Below, in pieces: positions 52,684 through 63,044 of a stretch of DNA of 64,000 nucleotides (position 1 is its first letter; every line of letters begins with the position of its first letter). Below the pieces are notes generated by a model, which was not told the origin of the DNA, did not search any database, and was given only the letters and a program-made list of their open reading frames with translations. The stretch lies in the NCBI GenBank assembly GCA_949358305.1, contig OX442314.1:64055369-64119368 (forward strand), given 5' to 3'. Made by a program: the position numbers and the translations under genes. This DNA comes from Strigamia acuminata. Taxonomy: Eukaryota; Arthropoda; Chilopoda; Geophilomorpha; Linotaeniidae.

Positions 52684-53618
52684 GTGATGGATCGCGAGTC
52701 TAGGTGGTTTAGAAGCGTTTGAAAGACGCCGCGAAACAGTAAATTCACACACCCTGGTATTTTCGTACCTGCCGTAAATCGAATGTGCGCAGGAAGTGGT
52801 AGCTAACACACTCTCAGATACTGTGCACCACACTAATCTTTATTTGTGGCCGGGTATCCCGAGCTGTAAAACTCGGGGACAGAATGTCCGGTAGTCGCGT
52901 CTGAACCAAAACCCAACGCGTGACCCGCAACGTATCGTGTTTTCACACGAAGTTAAACGAATGCACGTCCCGTAATGGCTCATAAGCAACTCCAAACTGT
53001 CGAGTTTGAACGAGGATGGGCAATTTACTCGTGCTTATACAACGCACGGGCCCAAAACCTAACTCTAAACCTGACTTAATGCTTAATTAAAGCTAAAGCC
53101 TAAATGGCAGGCGGCTAAACTAAGCTAAACGCGCGCGCAGCGAAATGAAAGACACAAACTTCGAACTTATGGCCAACAAATCCTGTTTGGCCTCGGAAAA
53201 CGCGTCACGGCGATAAAACATGAACAAAAAGGTGTGGAAAACAAATGGCGACAAGTGGTGTAAAACCGTGAATTAACACTAGAAATGAAGTGAAAGCCCG
53301 AAGCCGTATTTCAGAACTTCGGGGCGGATGCAAAGCCACGAGTGAGCTTCGTGAAGGAGTTAAACCTCAGCCATGAGCACTGGCTCCAAAGGAGCACCTA
53401 CGCGTTCTGGATACTGAGATCAACTGAAGAAAAAAGGAAAAATAGGGTGAGAGGTAAACTTGAACTCAACCAAGCTTGACCAATCACAGCATTCATGTTT
53501 CAGCCTATGCTGTAGTTTTGTGAGGCTTGAGGCATGAAACACAAAACACTTCCCAGCTAATTCTGGGACCTAAACATGACGTGGAAGGACCACAGGACAA
53601 CCGGAGAGGACAATGACA
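52683..53618 (-). mobile_element. candidate solo LTR
   Basis: This block of about 935 bp has sharply higher GC and no open frame. On the minus strand it starts TGTCATTGTCC and ends CCATCACA, with an AATAAAG signal about 150 bases before that end (CTTTATTT at 52839 on the plus strand), the pattern of an LTR with its poly(A) signal. No matching second LTR and no clear target duplication are in the window, so the call is tentative. Confidence 0.35.
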
Positions 53619-54690
53619 TTTTTTAGAAGACAATTAAAATCTTTTTCAAAGGAGGTTATTTTTCGAATTTATTACAAATTCAGTTGGGCACAAATTTTGA
53701 ATTTGGAGCCCTTGCTTTGCATACTTATTCCTTATGGTTTTCGCAGAGTTTTTCAGACATTTTGGAGGTTGATCACAGTGGTCAATCCTCAGTAGAAATA
53801 ACCACATCTAGTTAATAATTGCAATGGGTTTTTTGCAGCTTTAATGATAGAATTAATTATTTCAAGTGGCTCAAATTTTTGAATTTGGGTACCCTTGGAT
53901 TTTGTGCATTTTCAAAACAGATTGCACACATTTATTTGTTTGTACAGTGGTTCTACGCTGGAACACCAGTATTACAGTATTTATTATTTTATACAATGCA
54001 AATACAGTGGAAAATTCTCATGTATTGACTGTATAAAGACATAAGTAAGCAAATATGGACAACAAATGAATTGAACATTGTATCATGATTCTGAATCACT
54101 CAAATTATGCATGCTGCAAGATGGAAATTATAGATGTTGGGGTTGTGCAAAAGGAATCAAGTTTGAAGTTGAGGATGCAGTCACCTGGAAAGAGCAGAGT
54201 GACTATCAACTCCAGAAATGGTGTGCTTACAGCGCAATTTACTATGGTATTGAGGAGCGGTATCTTGAATTGATAAACAATACCAAACATGTCATAGACG
54301 CCGAAATACAATCTTAACACGATTGAGAGGCGTCTTTGTTATGGTTGTATTTCGGCGTCTGCATTGTTTGGAATGCAAAAATAACACTTCTTAGCTGTAA
54401 TCGTCCAAATGCCAACAAATGCATGCGGTATATTGCAAAAACCGCAAAAAACGCAAAAAACCGCATAACTGTGAAAAAACCGCACAGCCACAAAAATCAG
54501 TTTTGCATCGGTTTTCATTGATTTTCACTGATTTTTGTTCGTTTTTATTGTTTAATAACTGCGATTACGAAGCTTCTTTTAAATTCCTGCAAATTTTATT
54601 CGATAACTTTGGCTCAGATGGATATTGTTACTCGTGTAGGCCGCACTGCTAATCGGGCATTCCTATCTGTTCATTTGTGATAATTTAATT
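53619..54690. other. unclassified AT-rich stretch with an orphan short frame and hairpin
   Basis: Two diverged copies of a 'CAAATTTTTGAATTTGG.ACCCTTG' block occur near 53690 and 53865. A 79-codon open frame at 54078-54317 contains RCWGCAKG and looks more protein-like than its surroundings, but no homology is recognised. Immediately after it, 54296-54311 (AGACGCCGAAATACAA) pairs exactly with 54345-54360, forming a 16-bp hairpin. The interval 54410-54500 repeats AAAACCGC-like words. Confidence 0.35.
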
Positions 54691-56775
54691 TCAAATGGCG
54701 TAAAAGTCAGTAGATAAAAGGACCAGACTATTTGAGAGCCATGGGTGTATGAGGTTTTTTGAAGGTCATAGGAAGAGAAATAAAAAATTTCTCTCATAGC
54801 TCTGAAATAACGTTAAAAAAGGTTATGTACCCATTTTAAATGAATAACTTATGTGATATTGTAAAAAACCACTGTTGAAATTTGAACTGAGCAGTAATTG
54901 TTTTGCCATTACGATTTTCCAAAGTTTATAGATACCGCCACTAGGTGGCATTATTTTTACGTCATCGACGGAAATTTCACAGGAATTCCAGTACCGATTC
55001 GCGATTTCAGCATGTTTTTTGTGAAAATTACCAGAAAAATAGAAAATCACAGCAAATAGCAAAAAATCACAGCAAATAATCAAAAATACCAGCAACCAAA
55101 ATTTAAAAAAAATTAAAAATAGCCGAAAATTACCAAAATAACCAAAAGTAACACCAAATAACAAAAAATTACCGAAAATAACAACAAAAAATTACCGAAA
55201 GTAACAGAAAATTATCAAAAATTACCAAAAAAATAGGAAAGAATAGCAAATAACAAAAAAAAAATTGACGGTTTTCGGATTTAGTGTATTATTTTGACGG
55301 TTGTTAGCAAAGCTAACTAATGCAGTGGAAATAAACTACTCACTCTGAGTAAAACATGAGAAGAAGTGTTTAATCAAACCAAAGAACTTTACAAAGAAAA
55401 CTTGTCATAAGGTCATGTGACATGCAAAGTGAATAAAGAACAAATCATAAAGTGTAAAAACAAATATTCACAGGATATTTACCGTAAGAACAAATCTTTT
55501 CAGGAAAAACAAAGCAGGGAAAATCTTAGTGTCTATTCTTAACAGCGGTGGTGGGTTGGCAGTAAAAATTTTAGCAGTTTGGAGTGGGTGATGGTGTTGT
55601 GCTACGCTAAAACATGTTTACACGACACTTTACAATAAATGCACACATTTAAAATATTTAAAAAAAATTATAAGTATACATTATAAATACACCGTGTTTG
55701 TGTTTTTGTGATAAAAGATGTTGTAGATGTTATTGTTTTCTGATGTTAAATGACTTTTGAATGCAGCTATTGTGTACATTTTAAAAATCTTCATAAAAAC
55801 CATGTTAAATCAAAATACTGTAAATTAGGCGCATTCAATTCCAAATTATCGAAATCCGATTTTAAAAACTTGATTACAGAATCGGTTTTTAACTTTGAAC
55901 GAGTTAAAAACCGATTCTATAATCAAGTTTTTGATTATCTATTTAAATTATTACTCCGTATTTATTTATTTAAGACCTGAGAATCGACCAAACATCGCCT
56001 GCATTTGTGGGATCGATTGGGGCACGGGGCAGGTGTTTGGCCACATTCGATCGCGCAAATGCAGCCAAACACCTGCCGCATTTGCGCGATCCAATGCGGC
56101 CAAACACCCGCCGCATTAGCGCGATCCAATGCGGCCAACCACCCGCCGCATTAGCGCGATCGAATACAGCCAAACACCCGCCAAACACCTGCCGCATTTG
56201 TGCGATCGAATACAGCCAAACACCCGCCGCATTTGTGCGATCGAATACAGCCAAACACCCGCCGCATTTGCGCGATCGAATGCAGCCAAACACCCGCCGC
56301 ATTCAATCGCGCAAATGCGGCAGGTGTAAAAATCAATCGGTACTGTTTTACACAAAAAAAATTTTCAGATGTTGGAACCTCTAAAAGCCATGTTTTTTGG
56401 CCAAATGATGTTGGTACCAGTTATTTTTTAAAATTTTCTGGTGGTCGGAACTTCTAAAATTAATGTCTTTTGGTCTAAAATTGGCTGGTAACAATTGAAT
56501 CAATGTGCGCTACTCCGAATGTACGCGTGGTGTTGTTGTTTTCAAATCATGTCGCCGATGACGTAGAAATCCCACAATGCATTCAACAAAATGGTTTCCT
56601 TTTTGAAATGGTGATAACAAGATTTGATCATGTAAAACAACAAATTCTTTATTATTTCGTAAGTTATTCTTTTAAGATGGGTACATAACCTTTTTAAAGG
56701 TTATTTCAAAGCTATTAGAGAAATTTTTTATTTCTCTTCCTATGACCTTTAAGGAACTGTGAGTTGGATAGAAGT
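54690..56775. repeat. complex inverted-repeat region
   Basis: 54762-54852 (GGTCATAGGAAGAGAAATAA ... GGTTATGTACCCATTTTAAA) is the reverse complement, with about 15% differences, of 56658-56753. Between the arms are an A-tract-rich stretch (55010-55265), a hairpin with 29-base arms (55864-55932; CTTGATTACAGAATCGGTTT against its inverse) and the 35-bp minisatellite. This may be a large non-autonomous transposon; no coding frame is convincing. Confidence 0.5.
55995..56325. repeat. 35-bp minisatellite with CGATCGCGCAAATGCGG motif
   Basis: The consensus unit CGCATTTGTGCGATCGAATA plus CAGCCAAACACCCGC is repeated about eight times with variants (AATGCGGCC, GCGCGATCCAATG). At both margins (about 56046-56070 and 56306-56322) the same motif is present in the opposite orientation (CGATCGCGCAAATGC), making the block palindromic at its edges. 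All open frames across it are repeat artefacts. Confidence 0.88.
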
Positions 56776-57105
56776 CAGTTCTCTCTTGGGCTCTGAACAG
56801 AATTCCATCTCGGTTAGGTTGATGTTGGTACCAGTTATTTTTTAAAATTTTCTGGTGGTCGGAACTTCTAAAATTAATGTCTTTTGGTCTAAAATTGGCT
56901 GGTAACAATTGAATCAATGTGCGCTACTTCGAATGTACGCGTGGTGTTGTTGTTTTCAAATCATGTCGCCGATGATGTAGAAATCCCACAATGCATTGAA
57001 CAAAATGGTTTCCTTTTTGAAATGGTGATAACAAGATTTGATCATGTAAAACAACAAATTCTTTATTATTTCGTAAGTTATTCTTTTAAAATGGGTACAT
57101 AACCT
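56407..57105. repeat. direct duplication of about 285 bp, period 414 bp
   Basis: 56407-56691 and 56820-57105 are nearly identical, differing at only a few bases (for example CTACTCCGAA/CTACTTCGAA, GATGACG/GATGATG, CATTCAAC/CATTGAAC). The second copy ends exactly where the gypsy LTR begins (ACATAACC|TGTCG). Confidence 0.9.
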
Positions 57106-57578
57106 GTCGTAACCTTGGTTCCGGTAAATAAACTTACACAATATCTTACAATAATAACCTTTTATTTCACACTTGTAATATAATACAAATATACTTAACA
57201 ATGTTGTGGTCTCGGATCCTTGTCGGCGGATACGATTTGTTGCTGCACGGCAGTCTTACACGTGGCTTCTGTTGTCTAGGGTAATGGCGTCTGGCGAAAC
57301 ACGTGTTCGCAAACGCTTCGCTTCGGTAGATATTACTATCGTAGTATTGCTACGATAAATATCTGTGACTGTGGTTTATAGATGAATTTGGCAACGGGCA
57401 TCGATCCTCTATCAATCCGGTAAAACGGCCTGACGGTGAGGTGGTGATGCTAATGTTGCTCTGGTATCTATAAAGTGGGGGTTTCCGGTCAGATACGGGT
57501 TTAAATAGTGGCTGGACCGGAAATGACGTATTTGCATAAATTCGGGGAATTATGCAAATCTATGACGTTGTCACGTCA
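57106..57578 (-). repeat. gypsy 3' LTR, about 473 bp
   Basis: On the minus strand it starts TGACGTGACAACGTCA and ends GGTTACGACA. It contains a CRE-like TGACGT palindrome, two ATTTGCAT/ATGCAAAT octamers, a TATTTAAA box and a GAAATAAAAG poly(A) signal. The left edge coincides with the end of the duplicated flank at 57105. The inner edge is inferred from the TG and from the ORF3 stop, because no second LTR is available for comparison. Confidence 0.7.
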
Positions 57579-58409
57579 GTCCCGCAGAAACGGTAAAACT
57601 AGTATAGCTAGTTTTCCCGCAATAATCTGACAATAGTCTCTGTGTATTTGTCGGCGCTCTTCGTCTGTAGCGGCGTTTTGCCACCTCTCGAGGACAGCCC
57701 ACTCTTCGGGCTCGCTTGGATAGTCCTTTTCCAAAAACTTGTTTGGGAGTGGTGCTGGTGCGTCGTCGCGTTCTGGAATTTCAGTCCTCAGTGCGTCGCG
57801 CATCTTTTCTGGGAAGTAGTGTATCAGGGTCTCCTGACTTGCCCAAAATCGCGATCGGGCTCGGGATGAAGTGAGCCGAATTTTCCATGGTCCGGTGTCG
57901 ACGTCGTCCTCTAACGCTCTTCGAAATGGGGTCGGAATTTCGCTTCTCCAGAGTGTACCCGAAGACACGTTTTGCGGATCGATGGGTCCCCACGTAAGTT
58001 GGTGTTCCGGCTGAGGAATGAATACATAAAAATTAGATTTTTGTTAAATTCCGAATTTGGATTCAAGATGGCGCCATGGTCGACCATGTGCTTTTTACAC
58101 GTGTTGAATTTTAAATAATGGCTCGTGTCATTTTTCGTTTGTTGACATAAAGATGTTTTCTTTTATGAATCTTGTTTCACGTATTTTCGTGGTTTAGCCA
58201 CAAATTAAATTCTTTGTTATTTTTACCTTTTCGTTTCCATCGGGCTTTTCCCGATTTTCTTCCGGTTCAACCTCGTCCCATCTTGCGGGATCGTTCCATT
58301 CGTCTTCGCTTGGGTCCCGATCCATTTCTTCCTCTTCGTTGTCGGGTGATTGCTTCCAGTTTCTTCGCATTTTTGATTCGATTTGTTGGTTGCGATTTTT
58401 GTCAAGCAC
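57576..58409 (-). CDS. third ORF of the gypsy element, probably spliced, function unknown
   Basis: Two open segments lie between pol and the LTR. Segment A (58409-58227) is preceded by an acceptor (ACAACAG) and ends at a donor (AAAAG|GTAAAA). Segment B (58010-57576) starts after TTCCTCAG and runs to a TGA that overlaps the first bases of the LTR. Joining A to B is in phase 0 and gives about 205 residues, rich in Glu, Asp, Arg and Trp (NWKQSPDNEEEEMDRDPSED; WGPIDPQNVSSGTLW; HYFPEKMRDALRTEIPERDD). No signal peptide, fusion peptide or membrane segment is visible, so it is not an obvious envelope gene although it has that position. Upstream leader splicing is inferred. Confidence 0.55.
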
Positions 58410-58616
58410 CTGTTGTCGTCGTGACAGAACGCGGAGTGCAAAGTTGAAAGGGTAGTCGAGGTTAAGTATCTTGATTGGCTTTCGTATGTAATACGTAGTT
58501 GATTGTTGGAGTCTCCTTGTGATTGTTTTTGTCCCTAGGAGGTCGGGGTAATTACGTCATATTGTTTTATCGCTTTTGATTGGTTATGCCAACCATTTTG
58601 GATTTTTCTTGCTTTA

Positions 58617-61600
58617 TCATGTCCTCCCGGTGATTTTACCGTCCTTTATAAACGGGTTTGGTGCCTTTTTTCTTGTACTTTGTCGTGTTATAGGTTTCGG
58701 TATTTTACTTCTCGATCGTGTGGATCTTTTAGTAATCTCTTTTTCTTTTTCAGGAGTTTTAGGAGTTTCTTCGTTAACTGCTGCTTCCTCCCCTCCTAAA
58801 TTTCCATCTGGGGCGCTAGTTAGTTCGGCGCTGTCTGGAGTTGCGTGAGTCGTATTTTCGTTCAAGTCTGAAACAGTGGCGATGTCGTCGAACATATCTC
58901 GTATTGTGGGCGATGGAGATGGCTGCGTTTGGTCCTCGGCCCATTCTTCTTGTGGAAATTCCGGCAAGTAAGGCGTCAGTTCTCGAGCGTGGATTGATCG
59001 AAAATTTACATTATCGGCCAAACGTTGCAGAGAAAATGCGTTCCCGCCGTGGGCCTTGGTAATTACGTATGGGCCGTCTCGTTTGTCGGCTAAGCCGGCA
59101 TGAATCCCTTTATCTGCACTGGATAAAATGTGAGTGTCCTTCCATACGAGATCGTTGATTTTGAAATTACAAAATTGTGTGTTCTTTTCAGACTTTTTCA
59201 CTCGTTCGCGCATGTCAAACACATGTGACATCATATGTTGGTAGGTTGCCGAAATTGCTTGTTCTAATTGATGTACGTAAATGTGAGGATTTTTTGGATC
59301 GACTTTTCGAATTCCTTCTGGGATGCGTGGATCCCAGGGCACTCGTAGCTCTCGAGCGAAGTTGAGATAAGCCGGGGAAAAGCCGCGGTTTCTCGAAATG
59401 GTCGTTCGGATGCTAAATGCTATTTCTTTAAGGAACTCGTCCCACTTGGAATGTACGTCTGTGAAAATAGCAAGCGCATATTTTATGTCGCGGTTGAGTC
59501 GCTCCACGGGATTAGCCCGTGGGTTATACGTTGAAGTAAATGATGGTTGAATGTCGAATTGATTGCAGAAATCCTTGTATAACCTTGATGCGAATTGTGG
59601 GCCATTATCGGAAATTAATTTCCGCGGGAAGCCAAAATGTAACGCGACTTCGTAGAGGCACTGGATTATTTTCTGCTTAGTCGGGTGGGCCATCGGATAC
59701 AACTCTGGCCATCCTGTTGCGACATCCATGATCACGAGTATGTATTTGTGGCTATTTGCACTTGTTATCTTAGGACCCATAAGGTCTACGCTCCAACAAT
59801 CAAAAGGGGCGAACGGTCCAAGTGATAAATTCTCGTAGTTAGCCTTATTCCGAGGCTTGCAGGCTTGGCATCGTGGACAGTGTCGTATGAATCGTACGAT
59901 GTCCCTTCTCATTTCGGGCCAATAGTACAGTTGACTGGCCCGGTAGAGAGTCCTTGCCACGCCGGCGTGTCCGGCTAGAGGGTGGCCGTGTACCATCCAC
60001 AGAATTTGTGTTCGAACTTTTCTCGGAATTACGACTTTAATTGAACTCCCTGACTCTGTCAAGTCGTCCCGAAAGTTCGGATGGTACTTTAAAAGTAGGC
60101 CATCGTCTATCAGATAAGCGGAAGCCTTAATTTTGAACTCTTCTCTGGATTCTTTGCTGTAGACGTCGCCAGGGAAAGTCTCGTTGGTCAAGTAGTCATA
60201 GAACCTTTTACAGAAGGCGGTGTCGTTCTTCTGAGCTTCGACGAGTTCCTCGCGAGTAGGTGGGACACAGTTCGTGCCTTTACTCACGTGTGTAACGAAA
60301 GCTCGCACAAATTTATCCGAGACTCTGGGTTCGATGGATAAGTCGTAATTTGGTCTGGCATCTTTTGCCGATTGATATGCCCTCATCCAATATCCGACGT
60401 ATTTTTCATCGGAAGATTCCAACTTTTCTTTCGGCAGTTCATTCTGTTTTCTGAATTCCCACTTCCTGATCGGGGTGGGACAGTAAGCTATCCGAGAATC
60501 GTCGTCGCCGTCGTCGTCTGGCTCGTCGGGTTCTGAGGCGGGAGCTCTAGAGAGCGCGTCGGCGACTGTGTTATACTTCCCTGGCTTGTACTCGATTTGT
60601 AAGTCGTAGGCCATGAGCTCTAATTGCCATCGAGCCATCCGGCCCGAAGGTTCTTTCAGGCCCATGAACCACCTTAATGCCTGATGGTCGGTCTGGACGG
60701 TAAATTTTGTAAACTCGAGGTAAGGCCTGAATTTACGAACTGCCCATACGATTGCCAAGCATTCGAGCTCTGTCGCTGAGTAATTTTTCTCGGCGGCTTG
60801 AATTTTCCGGCTGATAAAGATCGTGGGTACTTCTTGATGTATGCCGTCGATTTCGTGCATTTGCATCAACGCAGCCCCCAATCCGATTTTACTCGCATCC
60901 GTATGTAAGATAAATTCGCGATTCAAGTCGGGGAGAGGGATGGTTTTGGTGTCGATTAGCATTTGTTTGATTTTGTCAAACGCTGCTTCGCAATGGCTGG
61001 TCCAGTTAAATTTGATTTCGGGGTCTTTCGGCGGGTCCTCCTTTGGATTTATTTTCTGGACAGTCTTTAAAAGATCGGTGATTGGGGCCGCGACTTCTGC
61101 TAAATGTGGCAGGAGTCGGCCGAAGAAATTTACCATTCCTAAAAAACGTTGTACCCCTTTCACGTCCGTAGGTGCTGGAAAATCGGTGATTGCTCGTACT
61201 TTCTTTGGGTCTATGGATAAGCCATTGACTCCAACTTTGTATCCAAGAAACGCAAGTTCTTTTCGGCAAAACTGGCTCTTTCCGGGGTGTATGTGGAGTC
61301 CGGCTTTTGCTAAACGACGTATTACTTCGTCGATATGTTTGATGTGTTCGTCAAAAGTCTGGGAAACAATAATAATATCGTCCAGGTAAGCCCAGGCGTA
61401 TTTATGTAGCGCGTCGCCCAAAACCTTCTCGATTAATCGTTGAAATGTTGCCGGGGCATTTACTAGGCCAAATGGCATGACGTTAAACATTAATCTGCCC
61501 ATCGGGGACCAGAAAGCGGTTTTTTCTTTGTCTTCGGCACGGAGTTCGACCTGCCAATATCCTTTCGACAGATCCATCGTTGTTACCCAATTAAATGGGG

Positions 61601-63044
61601 CTAGTTCTCGAAGAATAGCTTCGATTGATGGCATCTGGACGGGGTCGATAACGGTAATGGCGTTTAGAGGTCGATAATCGATACACAGTCTGGGTTCCGA
61701 TCCTGCACGCATGACGAGTACGATTCTCATCGCATATTCTCCTAATGCCTCGGACACTATCCCCTTGTCCAGTAAGTCTTGACAGATCGTCTTGACGATT
61801 TCGCGTTTTTGGGGGTTCATGCCCTTGAATGGAACTCGTACTGGCTTATCCGTACTTAATTCTATTTCGTGTTTTACGTAATTTGTCTTTCCCGGTTCTT
61901 TAGTCAGGATTTTTCGATGTTTTTGTAGCATTTCTTCAAGTAATTTAGTCTGGGTTTCTCCTAGGTTCGCGTCCATGGCCAAATTGTGAGCCAAATTTCC
62001 TTCTTGGAGTCGGGCGTTAAAAGATTTGAAATCGTAATCTTGTACGAATTGCTTCAAATTTCCGCGTTTCCATTCGTCCTCTTCGTCGTTCGAATCTAGG
62101 AGTTCGGTAGGTACTGTCATTAGTCGGGGGTCCTCGCGTTTATCGATATAGTTCCAGGACCTCGTTATGGGGTTGGGCTGGATCTCCATTATGGCCATGA
62201 TGTCCATACCCAAGAGTAGGACCGTGTCGTAGGTTGGTAAAACGATGAAAGGATGGGTTATTACGCCTCCCTCCCATATGACTTTTGTTGTCAGTACCCC
62301 TACTGGACGCACTTCTCCAGCAGCGGTTTTTACGGCCACATTTTCGCTTATTCCCCGTAGTTTGTCGCGTTGTTTTTTGTCCAACGACTCGTATAGATCT
62401 GAAGAGATAAAGGACCGGTCGGCTCCCGAATCCAACAAACCGATGAATTTTTTGTCGTTAAACTTGATTGTTAACATTGCGAGTGAGTCCTTCCGCTCTT
62501 TAGCCAAATTACAATGTAAAATGCGTTTCTTTCGAGGTGGGGCCTCCTCGTAGGCGTGAGGTAATTCTTGGAATGTTTCGGCTATTTTTTCGCCGTCCGC
62601 CGTATTAGTGGTTGGGCCACTATATTCGCGTTTTTCTGTGGTGAAGTAAGCCGTAGTGAAATAAACGACCTTTTTCTGTAATTCTTTTATTTGTTTTTCT
62701 AACCAATTGGTGTTTATCCATTTGGCTTTTAATTCGTCTTCCGAACTTGAGTCGCTAATTTCTTTATTATTCGTTTCAATTTCTTTCGATTTTTTCTCTT
62801 TTAATTCGAGTTTTAATTTGACTACTTCTTCCGTAATTACTTCGTTAATTGCCTGGTTAATTGTCGTATTCGTGGTAAATTTTGGGGTTTGGTCTTCCGG
62901 GCGTGCAGACAGATTTATTATTTTTTCTCTGTCTGCTTTAACCAGTTTTTTGTCAGTTCTTCGAATTTGGCTGTTAGCTTTTCTAACAATGCGTCGTTTT
63001 TGGCGGCTTCCTTCTCTTCTTTCCTCTTCTTTCGTTTTGGACAA
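58617..63044 (-). CDS. pol: gypsy pol: protease, reverse transcriptase, RNase H, integrase
   Basis: This open frame of 1475 residues is entered by -1 frameshift from gag at 62945-62951. Counting from 63044: aspartic protease LLDSGADRSF (active Asp about 205); reverse transcriptase with PFGLVNAPATFQ and catalytic YLDD (553-556); RNase H with HTDASKIGLGA (Asp 716) and TDHQAL; integrase zinc domain with the HGHPLAGHAGVARTL histidines and CPRC (about 1056-1059); D-D-E core at about Asp 1087 (VDLMG), Asp 1146 (SDNGPQF) and Glu 1181; then a GPY/F-type module (KRDGPYVITKAHGG). The last 130 residues are acidic then basic, without a chromodomain. All catalytic residues are present. Confidence 0.95.
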   Translation of the reverse strand: MSKTKEEERREGSRQKRRIVRKANSQIRRTDKKLVKADREKIINLSARPEDQTPKFTTNTTINQAINEVITEEVVKLKLELKEKKSKEIETNNKEISDSSSEDELKAKWINTNWLEKQIKELQKKVVYFTTAYFTTEKREYSGPTTNTADGEKIAETFQELPHAYEEAPPRKKRILHCNLAKERKDSLAMLTIKFNDKKFIGLLDSGADRSFISSDLYESLDKKQRDKLRGISENVAVKTAAGEVRPVGVLTTKVIWEGGVITHPFIVLPTYDTVLLLGMDIMAIMEIQPNPITRSWNYIDKREDPRLMTVPTELLDSNDEEDEWKRGNLKQFVQDYDFKSFNARLQEGNLAHNLAMDANLGETQTKLLEEMLQKHRKILTKEPGKTNYVKHEIELSTDKPVRVPFKGMNPQKREIVKTICQDLLDKGIVSEALGEYAMRIVLVMRAGSEPRLCIDYRPLNAITVIDPVQMPSIEAILRELAPFNWVTTMDLSKGYWQVELRAEDKEKTAFWSPMGRLMFNVMPFGLVNAPATFQRLIEKVLGDALHKYAWAYLDDIIIVSQTFDEHIKHIDEVIRRLAKAGLHIHPGKSQFCRKELAFLGYKVGVNGLSIDPKKVRAITDFPAPTDVKGVQRFLGMVNFFGRLLPHLAEVAAPITDLLKTVQKINPKEDPPKDPEIKFNWTSHCEAAFDKIKQMLIDTKTIPLPDLNREFILHTDASKIGLGAALMQMHEIDGIHQEVPTIFISRKIQAAEKNYSATELECLAIVWAVRKFRPYLEFTKFTVQTDHQALRWFMGLKEPSGRMARWQLELMAYDLQIEYKPGKYNTVADALSRAPASEPDEPDDDGDDDSRIAYCPTPIRKWEFRKQNELPKEKLESSDEKYVGYWMRAYQSAKDARPNYDLSIEPRVSDKFVRAFVTHVSKGTNCVPPTREELVEAQKNDTAFCKRFYDYLTNETFPGDVYSKESREEFKIKASAYLIDDGLLLKYHPNFRDDLTESGSSIKVVIPRKVRTQILWMVHGHPLAGHAGVARTLYRASQLYYWPEMRRDIVRFIRHCPRCQACKPRNKANYENLSLGPFAPFDCWSVDLMGPKITSANSHKYILVIMDVATGWPELYPMAHPTKQKIIQCLYEVALHFGFPRKLISDNGPQFASRLYKDFCNQFDIQPSFTSTYNPRANPVERLNRDIKYALAIFTDVHSKWDEFLKEIAFSIRTTISRNRGFSPAYLNFARELRVPWDPRIPEGIRKVDPKNPHIYVHQLEQAISATYQHMMSHVFDMRERVKKSEKNTQFCNFKINDLVWKDTHILSSADKGIHAGLADKRDGPYVITKAHGGNAFSLQRLADNVNFRSIHARELTPYLPEFPQEEWAEDQTQPSPSPTIRDMFDDIATVSDLNENTTHATPDSAELTSAPDGNLGGEEAAVNEETPKTPEKEKEITKRSTRSRSKIPKPITRQSTRKKAPNPFIKDGKITGRT

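Noticed and set aside
55970-56384. Long frames on both strands with RRVFGCIRSRKCG or AKHPPHLRD repeats
   Set aside because: The 35-bp satellite is not divisible by 3 and lacks stops, so all frames stay open; this is not a gene.
60841-61389. Plus-strand open frame of 182 codons
   Set aside because: It is the antisense shadow of the gypsy reverse transcriptase and RNase H, and has no recognised domain.
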